DNA of 64,000 bases from CAJQPP01 sp963793465 (lineage in GTDB: Bacteria; Planctomycetota; Planctomycetia; Pirellulales; Pirellulaceae): positions 186,001 through 250,000 of the forward strand of contig CAWCAJ010000005.1 of the NCBI GenBank assembly GCA_963793465.1, read 5' to 3'. The position numbers were made by a program, and so were the translations under genes. The notes under the pieces were generated by a model. It made no database searches, was not told the origin of the DNA, and was given only the letters and a program-made list of their open reading frames with translations. Each line of letters opens with the position of its first letter. The first letter of the stretch is position 1. This document shows positions 38,227 to 47,397 of the stretch, in pieces.

Positions 38227-38623
38227 CGGTCCGTTACTCGACAGGATCGACATTCATATCGAAGTGCCGGCCACGGAGTATAAGGAACTGGCATCGCGGT
38301 TACCGGGCACGTCTTCGGCGGAGATGCGGGAACAGGTGATCGTGGCCCGTCGGGGGCAAGCGGAACGTTTTGGGCAGGATCGTTCGATCTACAACGCCAA
38401 CCTGTCCAGTCGTCAATTGCGTGAGTACTGTCCGTTGGACGGTGCCTGTCAGGAGATCATGAAGGCGGGTGTCAACGAGTTGGGTTTGTCGGCGCGGGCC
38501 CACGACAAGATCCTGCGTGTGGCTCGCACCATTGCCGACCTGGACGCCAGCGGAACGATTCAGGCACACCACTTGATGGAAGCGGTCAACCACCGGATTC
38601 TGGATCGGAATTTGCATCAGTGA
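38227..38623 (+). pseudogene. comM: second copy of the comM 3' third
   Basis: Homology to comM begins abruptly at CGGTCCGTTACTCGAC (also at 33981) and runs to a natural stop. It encodes GPLLDRIDIHIEV through LDRNLHQ without the frame shift seen upstream. I count 17 substitutions and one indel against 33981-34366, 12 of them at third codon positions. No ComM start or ATPase core precedes it; an open frame enters from unrelated upstream sequence. It may be the original 3' end displaced by an insertion. Confidence 0.9.
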
Positions 38624-38696
38624 TGATGTGTTTGATGAGTAGTGATGTTTTATTGAGCGGCATTCGCTTTTCCCGTTTTCACCTGGCCTCGGCTTT

Positions 38697-38800
38697 TCTC
38701 CGGCTGGAAAGCCGGAGGTACATCCGCCTTTCCAGGCGGATCCCCAACCCTTTTCCGCTCCGCCTGTCTTTTCCTCTCCGTCTGGAAAGGCGGAGGCCCG
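38697..38800. repeat. cluster of three short palindromes
   Basis: Three consecutive hairpins share GGAAAG/CTTTCC loops: CTCCGGCTGGAAAGCCGGAG, ATCCGCCTTTCCAGGCGGAT and CTCCGTCTGGAAAGGCGGAG. They are a different family from the CACTGCTGG core. They lie 75 bases past the comM copy. Confidence 0.85.
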
Positions 38801-38940
38801 CATTCCAACGCCCCATCTGATGGAAACCGTCCGTCCCTCAATCGGCAAGTGCCGGAGGCACGACATCAATTAGCCCGGGACTCCCATCCCAGCGTGCATT
38901 CCGACCAGGAACAGGCAGCCCACCGCGTCGGTACCCAGCT

Positions 38941-39033
38941 TCATGTCTTCAAAGAGATGAAAGCCAGGAATCCAAAAATGACCAAACCAAGTAACAAAAT
39001 CGCTGCAATAATTACCGACGAAAGAGTGGACAC
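38941..39033 (-). CDS. possible 30-residue membrane peptide
   Basis: A GTG with GGAG nine bases upstream starts a peptide that is almost entirely one membrane helix (SVIIAAILLLGLVIFGFLAF). Its TGA overlaps an ATG opening a further 24-codon frame (MKLGTDAVGCLFLVGMHAG). Either two tiny peptides or a broken small membrane protein is possible. The rest of 38624-39427 shows no supported gene. Confidence 0.3.
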   Translation of the reverse strand: MSTLSSVIIAAILLLGLVIFGFLAFISLKT

Positions 39034-39427
39034 GGTTGCTGACTCCGCAAGGCAAGGTGATTGATTCGAGTGCTGTTTCGAATCCAATCCCACAGCAAAA
39101 CGCATGCCGTGGGCAAGAATCGGGACAGCGGCGCTGAAAACTGTGCGGATTTGACCCACCTGCAAACCGATTCCGCGCGGATGCCGAGCTGCGAGTGAAT
39201 CGTTTCAACGACGGGCCTGAAACGGTAGGCTCGCAGCAACTCGCGGTTTCGCATGGAACCCGCTATGCTCCCCGCAAGACGGAAACAGGCTACCGGAACG
39301 TCATGGCAGGAAGACAATTCGCCAGGAATCGGTGGGATCAGTTGGTCGAGACTGTTGCACGCCCATTGGATGGCGTAACTTGACGGGGTGGTTTTATTGA
39401 CGGATGGGCAACCAAAAGGAACGAGAC

Positions 39428-39814
39428 ATGTCGCAGCTCTGGATTCGAATTCTGTTTTTGGTCTGTGCGATCTATGATTTCTTGCTGGGTATCGTCTTTC
39501 TGGCGTCCGGCAAATCTCTGTTTGCCCGATTCGATGTGCCGGCCCCCAGTCACATGGGCTACGTGCATTTCTGTTGTCTGATGCTGATGATTTTTGGTTT
39601 GATGTTCTTGGCCATTGCCATGCGACCCTCGGCCAATCGCAATTTGATTGTCTACGGAGTGTTGCTCAAGTGTGCCTATGTCGGTGTGGCCAGCTATTAT
39701 TGGATCAACGGCGGAATCCCCTGGGTGTTCAAGCCGTTCGTGTTTATCGACGCCGCGATGCTGGCGGGACTGGTGTGGGCCTACGTCGCTTTGGGGCAAA
39801 AATCCAAACTGTAG
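39428..39814 (+). CDS. small four-helix membrane protein
   Basis: This 128-residue protein has four hydrophobic segments (about 5-25, 45-62, 72-90 and 97-117), with polar loops and a basic C-terminus. No motif identifies a function. AAGGA precedes the ATG at good spacing. It is probably an orphan integral membrane protein. Confidence 0.75.
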   Translation: MSQLWIRILFLVCAIYDFLLGIVFLASGKSLFARFDVPAPSHMGYVHFCCLMLMIFGLMFLAIAMRPSANRNLIVYGVLLKCAYVGVASYYWINGGIPWVFKPFVFIDAAMLAGLVWAYVALGQKSKL

Positions 39815-39957
39815 CCCACTCTGCGGTTTCAGGCCGCAAATAAGTCAGCAATCCAATTTCTGCAAACTTTGCCCGGAATGTTGTCACAAGCCCCGCCATG
39901 GGTTGTATGGAGTGCATGAACCCAACTCTTGCCCTACCAACCGATGGAGATCAGACG

Positions 39958-40536
39958 ATGAAATTCCTCAATTTATGCCTTTTCGCGATTGCCCTGACAT
40001 GCTGCAGTTGCCAGAACACGTTCGCGCAGGATTATATTGGCTATGTGGAGCAACTGGCTGCCGAAGCGGGCCAGCGAGCCCAGATGCACGCCCAGAACGC
40101 CATCCAGGCCTACCGGCAACAGACGGGAGACTGGTCCACACCGGATCAGCAGGTGTTCAACTACCTGGTCGCAGAATCGCAAAGGCAGAATCCCGGCTTC
40201 TACGCCGATCTGCAGCAACGGGAGCAGGCCTTTCAGCAGCAACAGCAGGCCTACGTGGCCAACAGCCATGCGGTGCTGGATGGTATGTACAACGGTTATA
40301 TGGCTCGCTCGCAGACCCAATACCAGGGTCACCAGCAATATGTCCGCGAAGGTATTTGGGAACGGTCGCTGTATACCAATGGCAATGGCAACGTCTATGA
40401 AATGCCCTACTACCAACCCGGTAACATCTATCAGAGTCCCGATGGATCGACCTTCATGCAGAACGCCAATGGTCAATATTACCAATACGACAATTATGGA
40501 TGGTCCAGTCCCATGTACTACTACGGTGGCCAGTAG
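39958..40536 (+). CDS. secreted Gln/Tyr-rich protein
   Basis: This 192-residue protein has a signal peptide (MKFLNLCLFAIALTCC, cleavage near TFAQ). The mature part is unusually rich in Gln, Tyr and Asn, with poly-Gln runs (AFQQQQQAYV) and a C-terminus of YY/YQY motifs. Low-complexity Q/Y composition suggests an extracellular structural or matrix protein. GGAG lies eight bases before the ATG. A Rho-independent terminator follows at 40626. The family is unknown. Confidence 0.75.
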   Translation: MKFLNLCLFAIALTCCSCQNTFAQDYIGYVEQLAAEAGQRAQMHAQNAIQAYRQQTGDWSTPDQQVFNYLVAESQRQNPGFYADLQQREQAFQQQQQAYVANSHAVLDGMYNGYMARSQTQYQGHQQYVREGIWERSLYTNGNGNVYEMPYYQPGNIYQSPDGSTFMQNANGQYYQYDNYGWSSPMYYYGGQ

Positions 40537-40625
40537 CCTGCCGCCAGAAAAGCCGAAGCGGGCGCGCCGGGTGTGACCCGGGCCCGCCGGTTCGAGCTTG
40601 GTCTTTCCTTGGCCAACGCACCCAG

Positions 40626-40651
40626 CCCCGCCTTTTGGTCGGGGTTTTTTT
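40626..40651 (+). terminator. Rho-independent terminator
   Basis: CCCCG and CGGGG form a stem around CCTTTTGGT, followed by seven Ts. It lies 90 bases after the secreted protein gene. Confidence 0.75.
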
Positions 40652-40680
40652 GGTCGGGGTTTGTTTTTGGTCGGGGTTTG
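40634..40680. repeat. three imperfect copies of TTGGTCGGGGTTT
   Basis: The 3' arm and T-tract of the terminator are repeated three times (GGTCGGGGTTTTTTT, GGTCGGGGTTTGTTTTT, GGTCGGGGTTTGTTTT), as if the terminator tail had been tandemly duplicated. Confidence 0.8.
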
Positions 40681-40741
40681 TTTTGTCCCAAGACGGGTGA
40701 TTGCCTGGTCTTCTTATCCTCCTTGGCAACCGCCCTTATTT

Positions 40742-41251
40742 TCAACCGTCCGCCGATCGGGGCTCTGCCGGGGGAGCAGTGGACTTCGGAGCATTGGCTG
40801 GACCTGGCTTGAGTTCGGGGGCACGCGGGGAATTCAATCTCGCAAAGGCCGCGAGCATGTCCCGCCAGAGTTCCGGTTTCAATTCCAGCGATCGCATGCT
40901 GGCGATTCTGGCAATCACATCTTGCGGATTTTCTTGCAGGTAATGGGCCAACGCGAAGGCGGCTACCGTCGGCGACCGTGACATTCCGGCGGAACAGGCG
41001 ATGATCGTGCGTGTCTTGGAATGCAGAAAGTCACAGGTGGTTCGCAGCGTTTGCCAGAGCATTTGCGGTTCATTTCCGCCGCCGTCGTTAAGCGGGAATC
41101 GGCAGTAGGTCCATTGTCGGGGAATTTGGGCCGGCGGCTCTTCGTAGGCCACGTCAATCACGGCCGTGATTTCGGCCTGGAAAAGGCCGCGGGGTTCCCG
41201 CACGTCCAGAGCGTTTCCGATCCACAGCAAACTGGAGTGAACTTCATGCAT
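40742..41251 (-). CDS. dual-specificity phosphatase-like protein
   Basis: This 169-residue protein has a compact DSP fold. The phosphatase loop is CSAGMSR followed by SPT (CX5R), and an upstream aspartate lies in the FPLNDGGG loop as general acid. The residue before the catalytic Cys is Ala rather than the usual His. A Pro/Ala-rich tail follows after about residue 140. It would dephosphorylate Tyr or Ser/Thr phosphoproteins and could oppose the large kinases nearby, which is inference. It is 31 bases downstream of another minus-strand frame. Confidence 0.82.
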   Translation of the reverse strand: MHEVHSSLLWIGNALDVREPRGLFQAEITAVIDVAYEEPPAQIPRQWTYCRFPLNDGGGNEPQMLWQTLRTTCDFLHSKTRTIIACSAGMSRSPTVAAFALAHYLQENPQDVIARIASMRSLELKPELWRDMLAAFARLNSPRAPELKPGPANAPKSTAPPAEPRSADG

Positions 41252-41282
41252 GACCTGTCCCTATCCGCGGGCCGCATTTCAA

Positions 41283-41768
41283 TCATGCCGCGTCGGCGCT
41301 GCACTGCACCATCCATTCCGGATTGACCGACGAGACTCGGCAACACCACGATTTCTGGCTGCCTGGCTTCGATTGTAATACGGCAATGACGAGCCGTGCC
41401 AATCGCGCGGACATGTAGCGTGCGCCGCAGTCATTTTCCCCAGCAATTTGCCCAAAAAAGGCTACATCGAAACGAAAATCGCTCCAAGTATCCGGTCCCG
41501 GCATTTCCGCCAACAATTTTGCGGCTGCGACCCGGATTTCCGCGGGAGACATCTCACGAAGCAAAGTCGCAATCCTTCGTTCGTGGCCAAATCGTTGGCC
41601 CCAGAACCTGTCTGTCGCTGCCATCAAAACCGTGGCTCCCGGATTCGACATGGTTTCCAGGGGCCTGGCAGATCGCGGCCTGCCAGATCGGTAAAGCCTT
41701 TGAGACAAATGCAACGGCTGCTCCCCCGGCAGACAGCGATTGGCCCAGTCTTTATAATCCGCAAACAT
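41283..41768 (-). CDS. hypothetical protein upstream of the phosphatase
   Basis: This 161-residue frame ends 31 bases before the phosphatase start, same strand. The middle part (MSPAEIRVAAAKLLAEMPG ... DFRFDVAFFGQIAGENDCG) is protein-like, but the N-terminal 40 residues are basic and less convincing, so an internal ATG at 41651 may be the start. No domain is recognised. Confidence 0.4.
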   Translation of the reverse strand: MFADYKDWANRCLPGEQPLHLSQRLYRSGRPRSARPLETMSNPGATVLMAATDRFWGQRFGHERRIATLLREMSPAEIRVAAAKLLAEMPGPDTWSDFRFDVAFFGQIAGENDCGARYMSARLARLVIAVLQSKPGSQKSWCCRVSSVNPEWMVQCSADAA

Positions 41769-41869
41769 TCACGAAGTGACTTCCGCTGCCACATGGGTGC
41801 TCGTTCGCTTGTTGTGGTCGTTGGGTTGTTTTGTTTATGAACCGACAAATTCAATTTTAGGAGATGAAT

Positions 41870-43429
41870 ATGAGGAAACAGCTGTTTAGGCTCATTGGCT
41901 GCCTTGCGGTATTGTCAGCGCCGTTGGTAACAGGCGTCGCCAATGCCCAGGAGACCAAGCGACCCAACTTTGTGATTATCTGGGGAGACGACATTGGCCG
42001 TGCCAACATCAGCGCTTACACGCATGGTGTGATGGGCTACCAGACCCCCAATATCGACCGCGTCGCCCGTGAGGGCATGATGTTCACCGACTATTACGCC
42101 GAACAGAGTTGCACAGCCGGTCGAGCATCGTTCATCATGGGCCAACATGGGATGCGAACCGGTTTAACGAAAGTCGGACTGCCGGGTGCCCCGTTGGGAA
42201 TGCAAGTGGAAGACCCGACCATCGCGGGTCTGCTGAAACCCTTGGGATATGCGACCGGGCAATTCGGAAAGAATCACCTGGGTGATCGCGACGAAATGTT
42301 GCCCACCAATCATGGTTTTGATGAATTCTATGGCAACCTTTACCACTTGAATGCCGAAGAGGAACCGGAGCACCGGGACTATCCCAAGGATCCCGAATTC
42401 CGCAAGAAATATGGTCCGCGGGGCGTGCTGCACACGTTTGCCGACGGCCGGATCGAGGATACCGGACCCTTGACCCGTAAACGCATGGAAACCATTGACG
42501 ACGACACGGCAGCCCGAGCTGCGGATTTCATGGAACGGCAAGCGAAGGCCGACAAACCGTTCTTCCTGTGGGTCAATTTCACGCACATGCACTTTCGCAC
42601 CCACGTCAAACCCGAAAGCCTGGGCCAATCCGGTCGTTGGATGAGCGAATACGCGGATGCCATGATCGATCATGACAAGAACGTCGGTACGATTCTGGAC
42701 AAGATCGATGCCCTGGGTATCAGCGACGACACCTTCGTGATGTACAGCACGGACAACGGTCCTCACATGAACAGCTGGCCGGACGCCGCGATGACGCCGT
42801 TCCGCAGCGAAAAGAATTCCAACTGGGAAGGTGCCTATCGCGTTCCCGCCATGGTTCGCTACCCCGGGAAAATCGAAGCCGGTACCGTATCCAACGAGAT
42901 CATTTCCCATCTGGACTGGTTGCCGACGATCCTGGCAATGGCCGGTGAGTCGGACATCAAGGGCAAGCTGTTGCAGGGCCACAAGGCCATCGGACGCGAT
43001 TACAAGGTGCATCTCGACGGATATAACTTCCTGCCGTATTTGACCGGCAAAGAAGCCAAGGGGCCTCGTGAGTCATTTATCTACTGCAATGACGATCAAC
43101 AATTGACAGGCCTGCGATTTGACAACTGGAAGCTGGTATTCCTGGAGCAGCGGGCTCAGGGAACGCTGCAAATCTGGTCGGAGCCGTTCATATCGCTGCG
43201 TCTGCCCAAGATTTTCAATCTGCGTACCGATCCCTACGAACGAGCCGACATCACCTCCAACACCTATTACGACTGGCTGTTGGATCACGCGTTTTTGTTG
43301 GTGCCGGCCCAGGATTACGTAGGTAAGTTCCTGGCGACATTCAAGGATTATCCACCGCGTCAAAAAGCCGCCAGCTTCAATCTCGACGAAGTCATGCAGA
43401 AGCTGAAGGAAAGCGGGGGCAGCAAATAG
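41870..43429 (+). CDS. secreted type I sulfatase
   Basis: This is an arylsulfatase-like enzyme of about 519 residues with a signal peptide (about 1-26, ending ANAQ). It has metal-binding Asp40-Asp41 (WGDDIG) and the sulfatase motif Cys81-Thr-Ala-Gly-Arg85, whose Cys would be converted to formylglycine. HMHF and the downstream TDNGPH motif complete the active site. It hydrolyses sulfate esters; such enzymes are abundant in planctomycetes that feed on sulfated polysaccharides. Two ATGs are possible; the one at 41870 is six bases after AGGAG, while 41864 abuts it. Confidence 0.93.
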   Translation: MRKQLFRLIGCLAVLSAPLVTGVANAQETKRPNFVIIWGDDIGRANISAYTHGVMGYQTPNIDRVAREGMMFTDYYAEQSCTAGRASFIMGQHGMRTGLTKVGLPGAPLGMQVEDPTIAGLLKPLGYATGQFGKNHLGDRDEMLPTNHGFDEFYGNLYHLNAEEEPEHRDYPKDPEFRKKYGPRGVLHTFADGRIEDTGPLTRKRMETIDDDTAARAADFMERQAKADKPFFLWVNFTHMHFRTHVKPESLGQSGRWMSEYADAMIDHDKNVGTILDKIDALGISDDTFVMYSTDNGPHMNSWPDAAMTPFRSEKNSNWEGAYRVPAMVRYPGKIEAGTVSNEIISHLDWLPTILAMAGESDIKGKLLQGHKAIGRDYKVHLDGYNFLPYLTGKEAKGPRESFIYCNDDQQLTGLRFDNWKLVFLEQRAQGTLQIWSEPFISLRLPKIFNLRTDPYERADITSNTYYDWLLDHAFLLVPAQDYVGKFLATFKDYPPRQKAASFNLDEVMQKLKESGGSK

Positions 43430-43994
43430 CCAACTGCTTTGGCAAAGGAACCAGGCCCGGACCTTCCCCAGTCGTTGCTGAGGAAGGTGGCCTGATTTCC
43501 GTTCCCGATCGAGCAGCGAGCCTTCAGTGGCGTCTAACATCGGCAGGGAAATCGCCGTCGAAAGCATTTTGCTATCGCGGCTCTTCTATCGCGTCGCTCT
43601 ATCCGCCTGTTAACCGAAACCGGTTCTCAACTCCAGTGTTCTGGCAAAAGCTGATCTGACGCGTGCCACTGCTGGCTGGCCCAGCAGTGTCGTGGCGAAT
43701 CCCGCCCGGTCCCCTCAGTACAGGTTGGATGGACCACCAGTTGCCAGTGGTCCGGAACGGCCTTGGCCGTGCCCCTCTTCATGCCCCCGGCGTAAGGAAT
43801 TGCACAACCAGTCGGGTATTCTCTGCAGGCCCCATGAAAATCTGCGGGCAAACGGCCGATTCGGCGGGTAAGGAATTGGGTCGAAAGCTTGCCGCGGCAA
43901 AGACCGCAAATCGGGAATGTCGCGAGAAAACGATTCGGCCTAATCGACAACCGTTGATTTTTGTCGTTTTCCACAACCGCCAAAGGAATCTGTC
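43430..43994. other. intergenic with one palindromic repeat
   Basis: Apart from the palindrome at 43667-43689 nothing supported was found. Open frames here are short, antisense to each other and lack ribosome sites. Confidence 0.45.
43667..43689. repeat. dispersed palindromic repeat, perfect hairpin
   Basis: CACTGCTGG-CTGGC-CCAGCAGTG is a perfect 9-base stem with flanking GTGC / TCGTGG. It is the same core as in the 14.4 kb array, here in isolated form in a gene-free stretch. Confidence 0.85.
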
Positions 43995-44465
43995 ATGACC
44001 CAACTGAAAGCCACACTGGTCTCTCGCTGGAACAAGCCCGCCATGGTTGGCATGGTGATCTTTGGTGCCGTGCTTGTTTCGGCGACGACGGTCTCGGCAC
44101 AGACGGAGCAAAAGCCATTGCCGGTCGATTCCCGGTGCACCATGGCCATCGATATTGCGTTAAGCGACAGCCTGGTGAGGCAACTGTTTCTGGAGCGGGT
44201 CTTGGCGCCCCATACGGTTTTGACGACGATTGAGTGCCTACCGATACCCAATGCCGAGGGTCTGCATTACATCCATTTTGATTTCGATTGTGCGGCGGGA
44301 TATTACTGCCTGCTGGACCCCGGCTTCCTGGTGGCCGTGGACGTGAGACGTCGACAGGCCAAGATCACCGATTGGTACTTTTCTTCGGCTCCAGCCCTAT
44401 TCCTGGAGCGGTATCGGGAAGCGGAGGTACCAGCAGACGAGCTCAGTGAGCGTCCCGGAAAATGA
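43995..44465 (+). CDS. secreted protein of unknown function
   Basis: This 156-residue protein has an N-terminal basic region and signal peptide (AMVGMVIFGAVLVSATTVSAQ), cleaved near residue 36. The mature domain contains three closely spaced Cys in FDFDCAAGYYCLL and an earlier pair (CTMAID, ECLPIP). AAAGGA precedes the ATG. There is no family assignment and no obvious partner. Confidence 0.7.
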   Translation: MTQLKATLVSRWNKPAMVGMVIFGAVLVSATTVSAQTEQKPLPVDSRCTMAIDIALSDSLVRQLFLERVLAPHTVLTTIECLPIPNAEGLHYIHFDFDCAAGYYCLLDPGFLVAVDVRRRQAKITDWYFSSAPALFLERYREAEVPADELSERPGK

Positions 44466-44639
44466 GCCGACCCGGCATGCCGGTCAGCGAAGCGATTGTC
44501 GATTGGCAGGCTGGAGACGAGGTTTCGATAACCACTTGAAAGATTGCTGAGGCCGGTGAAAATGCGGCCCGGGGATTCCGACCACCTGGTCGAGCATCCT
44601 GCAGCCCTGCCAGCAACCTTTTGAGAGATCCGTCTACTG

Positions 44640-45404
44640 ATGTCAGCCGAGCCATTAATCGCAGTTTTTGTGGATTTTGAAAACCTGGCGATCGGTGTCC
44701 GCCAGATGCGATCGGGTAATTTTGAAATTCGCCTGGTACTGAAACGTCTGCTGGAAAAGGGCCGCCTCGTTTACAAACGGGCCTATTGTGACTGGCGGAA
44801 CTATGGGGATGCCGTGCGGGAGTTTCACACCCAGGGCATCGAATTGATTGACATCCCGCAAAGCAAGATGAGTGGCAAGAACAGCGCCGACATTCGCATG
44901 GTCGTGGACGCCCTCGATCTCTGTTACTCCAAACAGCACATTGACGCCTTCGCTTTGATTTCCGGCGACAGCGATTTCTCACCCTTGGTTTCCAAACTGA
45001 AGGAAAACAACAAACGCGTGATTGGGTGCGGTGTGAAAAGTTCAACATCCGACTTGTTGATCGGCAATTGTGACGAGTTCATTTATTACGATGACCTGAT
45101 CCGCGTGGCCAAGCAACGTCCACGCAGGCCAAATAGGAGCAAGACGGCCAAGGACAAGAAACAGGAAGCTGCTGATCAGCTGCTGGAAGTGTTGCAGTCG
45201 ATCGAGCAGGATTCGGACACCGTCTGGGGATCGGCGCTCAAGCAGGCCGTGCGCCGAGTCTATCCCGGGTTCAATGAAGGTTACTACGGTTACACCAGCT
45301 TCACGCAACTGCTACATGACATTGCTGACAAAGGCCTGATTGAATTGGAATACGATGCGGCCAATCGCGGCAACTACCAGGTGCGCAGGAAACAACAGGA
45401 TTGA
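44640..45404 (+). CDS. NYN-domain RNase with C-terminal OST-HTH/LOTUS domain
   Basis: This is a 254-residue protein. The NYN (PIN-like, DUF88/LabA) domain spans about 1-160 and has the conserved acidic residues in VFVDFENLA, the SADIRMVVDAL motif and ISGDSDFSPLV. These form the metal site of predicted single-strand RNA nucleases. After a basic linker (about 160-180, RPRRPNRSKTAKDKK) comes an OST-HTH/LOTUS-like domain (about 185-250), which binds RNA or G-quadruplexes in other proteins. The combination is known and points to RNA processing. The ribosome site is weak. Confidence 0.88.
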   Translation: MSAEPLIAVFVDFENLAIGVRQMRSGNFEIRLVLKRLLEKGRLVYKRAYCDWRNYGDAVREFHTQGIELIDIPQSKMSGKNSADIRMVVDALDLCYSKQHIDAFALISGDSDFSPLVSKLKENNKRVIGCGVKSSTSDLLIGNCDEFIYYDDLIRVAKQRPRRPNRSKTAKDKKQEAADQLLEVLQSIEQDSDTVWGSALKQAVRRVYPGFNEGYYGYTSFTQLLHDIADKGLIELEYDAANRGNYQVRRKQQD

Positions 45405-45484
45405 ACGCCGATGCCGGCTCGCCTGACAACGGTCGACCGGCAGTCGCAGATGCCCTGGGTGTCAGGCCTGCGGATGTCAATCCT

Positions 45485-45520
45485 GCGGAATTGGGCGGCG
45501 GAATTGGGCGGCGGAATGGG
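45485..45520. repeat. 13-base tandem repeat
   Basis: GCGGAATTGGGCG occurs twice plus a third partial copy in the gap between the NYN gene and the convergent sulfatase. Confidence 0.85.
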
Positions 45521-45604
45521 ACAGAGAGGCTGACCCGATGCGATGGGTTCGTCCGATCGCAAACTCCGCAGATCTTGTGAGGGAACCCGTTGTTGCCTCG
45601 GAAG

Positions 45605-46975
45605 CTATTTGTACTCCGTTTGCACGCGGCGTTCGCGAACCGGGTACCAGTCGTCGATATGTTGCACCAGCTCGGCAAGGATCTGTGGTTGCTCAGCGGC
45701 CAGGTTCGTGGTCTCTCCGGGATCGGCCAGCAGATCGTAGAGTTGCGGTCGAGGATCGGTTCGTGGATGCGTCGTCTGGTAGCGATTGACTTCCCCGTCA
45801 TAGGTCAAAATCAGTTTCCATTTTCCCTGGATGCACCAGCGGAACAACAGGGAAGCCTCGGGGTTGTCGATGTCGGGGATATCGTGGGCAAACGCTTCGC
45901 CGAAGAGTCGCCTGGCAGGCAGGGGTTGACCACTCTGCAGCTCGGGTAACAGGTTACGTCCCGGCAGGTCCGGTGGGATAGGGGCACCGCCGGCCGCCAA
46001 AATCGTGGGCATCACATCCAGACTGCTGCAGAGTTCCGGACGATCGGCCGGCAAGATGGTCGCCGGCCATGAAAACAGGATCGGGGTGCGGACGCCCCCT
46101 TCATAGGGTGTCTGCTTCGATCGGGCTGCGTAGCGATTACCTTGCGGATCCTGAATCCAGCCGTTGTCGCAGATGTAAACGATCAATGTGTTATCACGAA
46201 TCTGTTTGGCATCCAGGTATTCCAGCAGCTGACCGCATGTTTCGTCAAACCACTGACACATGGCGTAGTAGCGGGCCACGCTCGGGGCCAGGTCCTTTTC
46301 TTCCGAGAAACGACTCAACAAGCGGGGGGGTGGATTATGGGGTGTATGTGGCAGGATCGGGGCGTACCAAATGAAGAAGGGCTGTTGCTTTTCGATGGCC
46401 ATATCCATGAAGTCGGTGACGGCCTGCAAACCCTGCCGGCCGATGGTCAAACCATCATCACCGTGCCGGCCTCCCTCTTCCGGGAAACCGCGGGTCATGC
46501 CGTGAGTAAACCCGCCACTACTGAAATTTCCTTCCCACCATTTGCCAGACTGATGACACAGGTACCCGGTCTGCACCAGCTGTTTGGGAATGGTCGCCAG
46601 ACCGTCGATTCGGGAAATCAGCTGCATCCGCAGCTGATCGGCCAGCGGTGTCCCCGGCGGAGCGTACTTGGGCGAAGGGTCATTGCCGGTGACGCCATGC
46701 TGATACGCGTACCGCCCGCTAATCAGGGTTAGCAATGACGCCCGGCACAACGCCGTGGGGACGTAACCGCGACGAAACACGGCACTTTGCCCGGCCAAGG
46801 CATCCAGATGCGGTGTTTGGATGTAGGGGTGGCCCATGAACGAGTAGTCTGTCCAGGCCTGGTCGTCAGAAACGATCAGCACGATGTTGGGCCGTTCCTC
46901 CGCCCCTGCCGCGGCTGCCGTTACTGACAGCACCAGTGAAATGAGAAACTTGATCAGGCGGCGTGTTTTTGTCAT
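45605..46975 (-). CDS. secreted sulfatase with variant active-site motif
   Basis: This 456-residue protein has a signal peptide (about 1-25), Asp37-Asp38 (VSDDQAW), the motif Cys77-Arg-Ala-Ser-Leu81, HTPHNPPP and YICDNGW. The fifth motif residue is Leu, not the usual Arg; C-R-(P/A)-S-L forms occur in some planctomycete sulfatase subfamilies. Cys77 should still be the formylglycine precursor, though maturation is not certain. It probably cleaves sulfated glycans in the periplasm. It converges with the NYN gene. Confidence 0.9.
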   Translation of the reverse strand: MTKTRRLIKFLISLVLSVTAAAAGAEERPNIVLIVSDDQAWTDYSFMGHPYIQTPHLDALAGQSAVFRRGYVPTALCRASLLTLISGRYAYQHGVTGNDPSPKYAPPGTPLADQLRMQLISRIDGLATIPKQLVQTGYLCHQSGKWWEGNFSSGGFTHGMTRGFPEEGGRHGDDGLTIGRQGLQAVTDFMDMAIEKQQPFFIWYAPILPHTPHNPPPRLLSRFSEEKDLAPSVARYYAMCQWFDETCGQLLEYLDAKQIRDNTLIVYICDNGWIQDPQGNRYAARSKQTPYEGGVRTPILFSWPATILPADRPELCSSLDVMPTILAAGGAPIPPDLPGRNLLPELQSGQPLPARRLFGEAFAHDIPDIDNPEASLLFRWCIQGKWKLILTYDGEVNRYQTTHPRTDPRPQLYDLLADPGETTNLAAEQPQILAELVQHIDDWYPVRERRVQTEYK

Positions 46976-47193
46976 CCCATCTGTTCCTTACAGCCAGAAA
47001 ATCAGCATCGCGACCAGCACAGTGTAATCGAAATGCTGCCGATGACGGATATGCACCTGCACGAATCGTTGGCGCCCTGCTGCGGGCGGGACGTTTGAAT
47101 TCGCTTCCGGAACCCTGTACATTGCGTGCTTCTCCTCCGGTACCGTGAAGGGCCGGCGGGTTACCAGCGAGTCTTATTCTTGAGGAAAACACC

Positions 47194-47397
47194 ATGTCGA
47201 TTGCAAAAGTCACGGAAATCACAGCTTCATCTACCAAGAGTTTCGAAGACGCGATCCAGAAAGGCATCAAGCGGGCAGACAAGACATTGCAGGGCATCAA
47301 AGGGGCCTGGATTCAGGAGCAAAAGGTAGCCGTCAAGGACGGCAAGATCACCGAATATCGTGTGAATATGAAGGTGACGTTTGTGCTGAAAGACTGA
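47194..47397 (+). CDS. dodecin family flavin-binding protein
   Basis: This 67-residue protein matches dodecins end to end: VTEITASSTKSFEDAIQKGI, a helix, GAWIQEQKV with the flavin-stacking Trp39, and GKITEYRVNMKVTFVL. Dodecins form 12-mers that bind and buffer flavins. GAGGA lies seven bases before the ATG. It is a monocistronic gene, with about 330 bases downstream free of genes. Confidence 0.95.
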   Translation: MSIAKVTEITASSTKSFEDAIQKGIKRADKTLQGIKGAWIQEQKVAVKDGKITEYRVNMKVTFVLKD

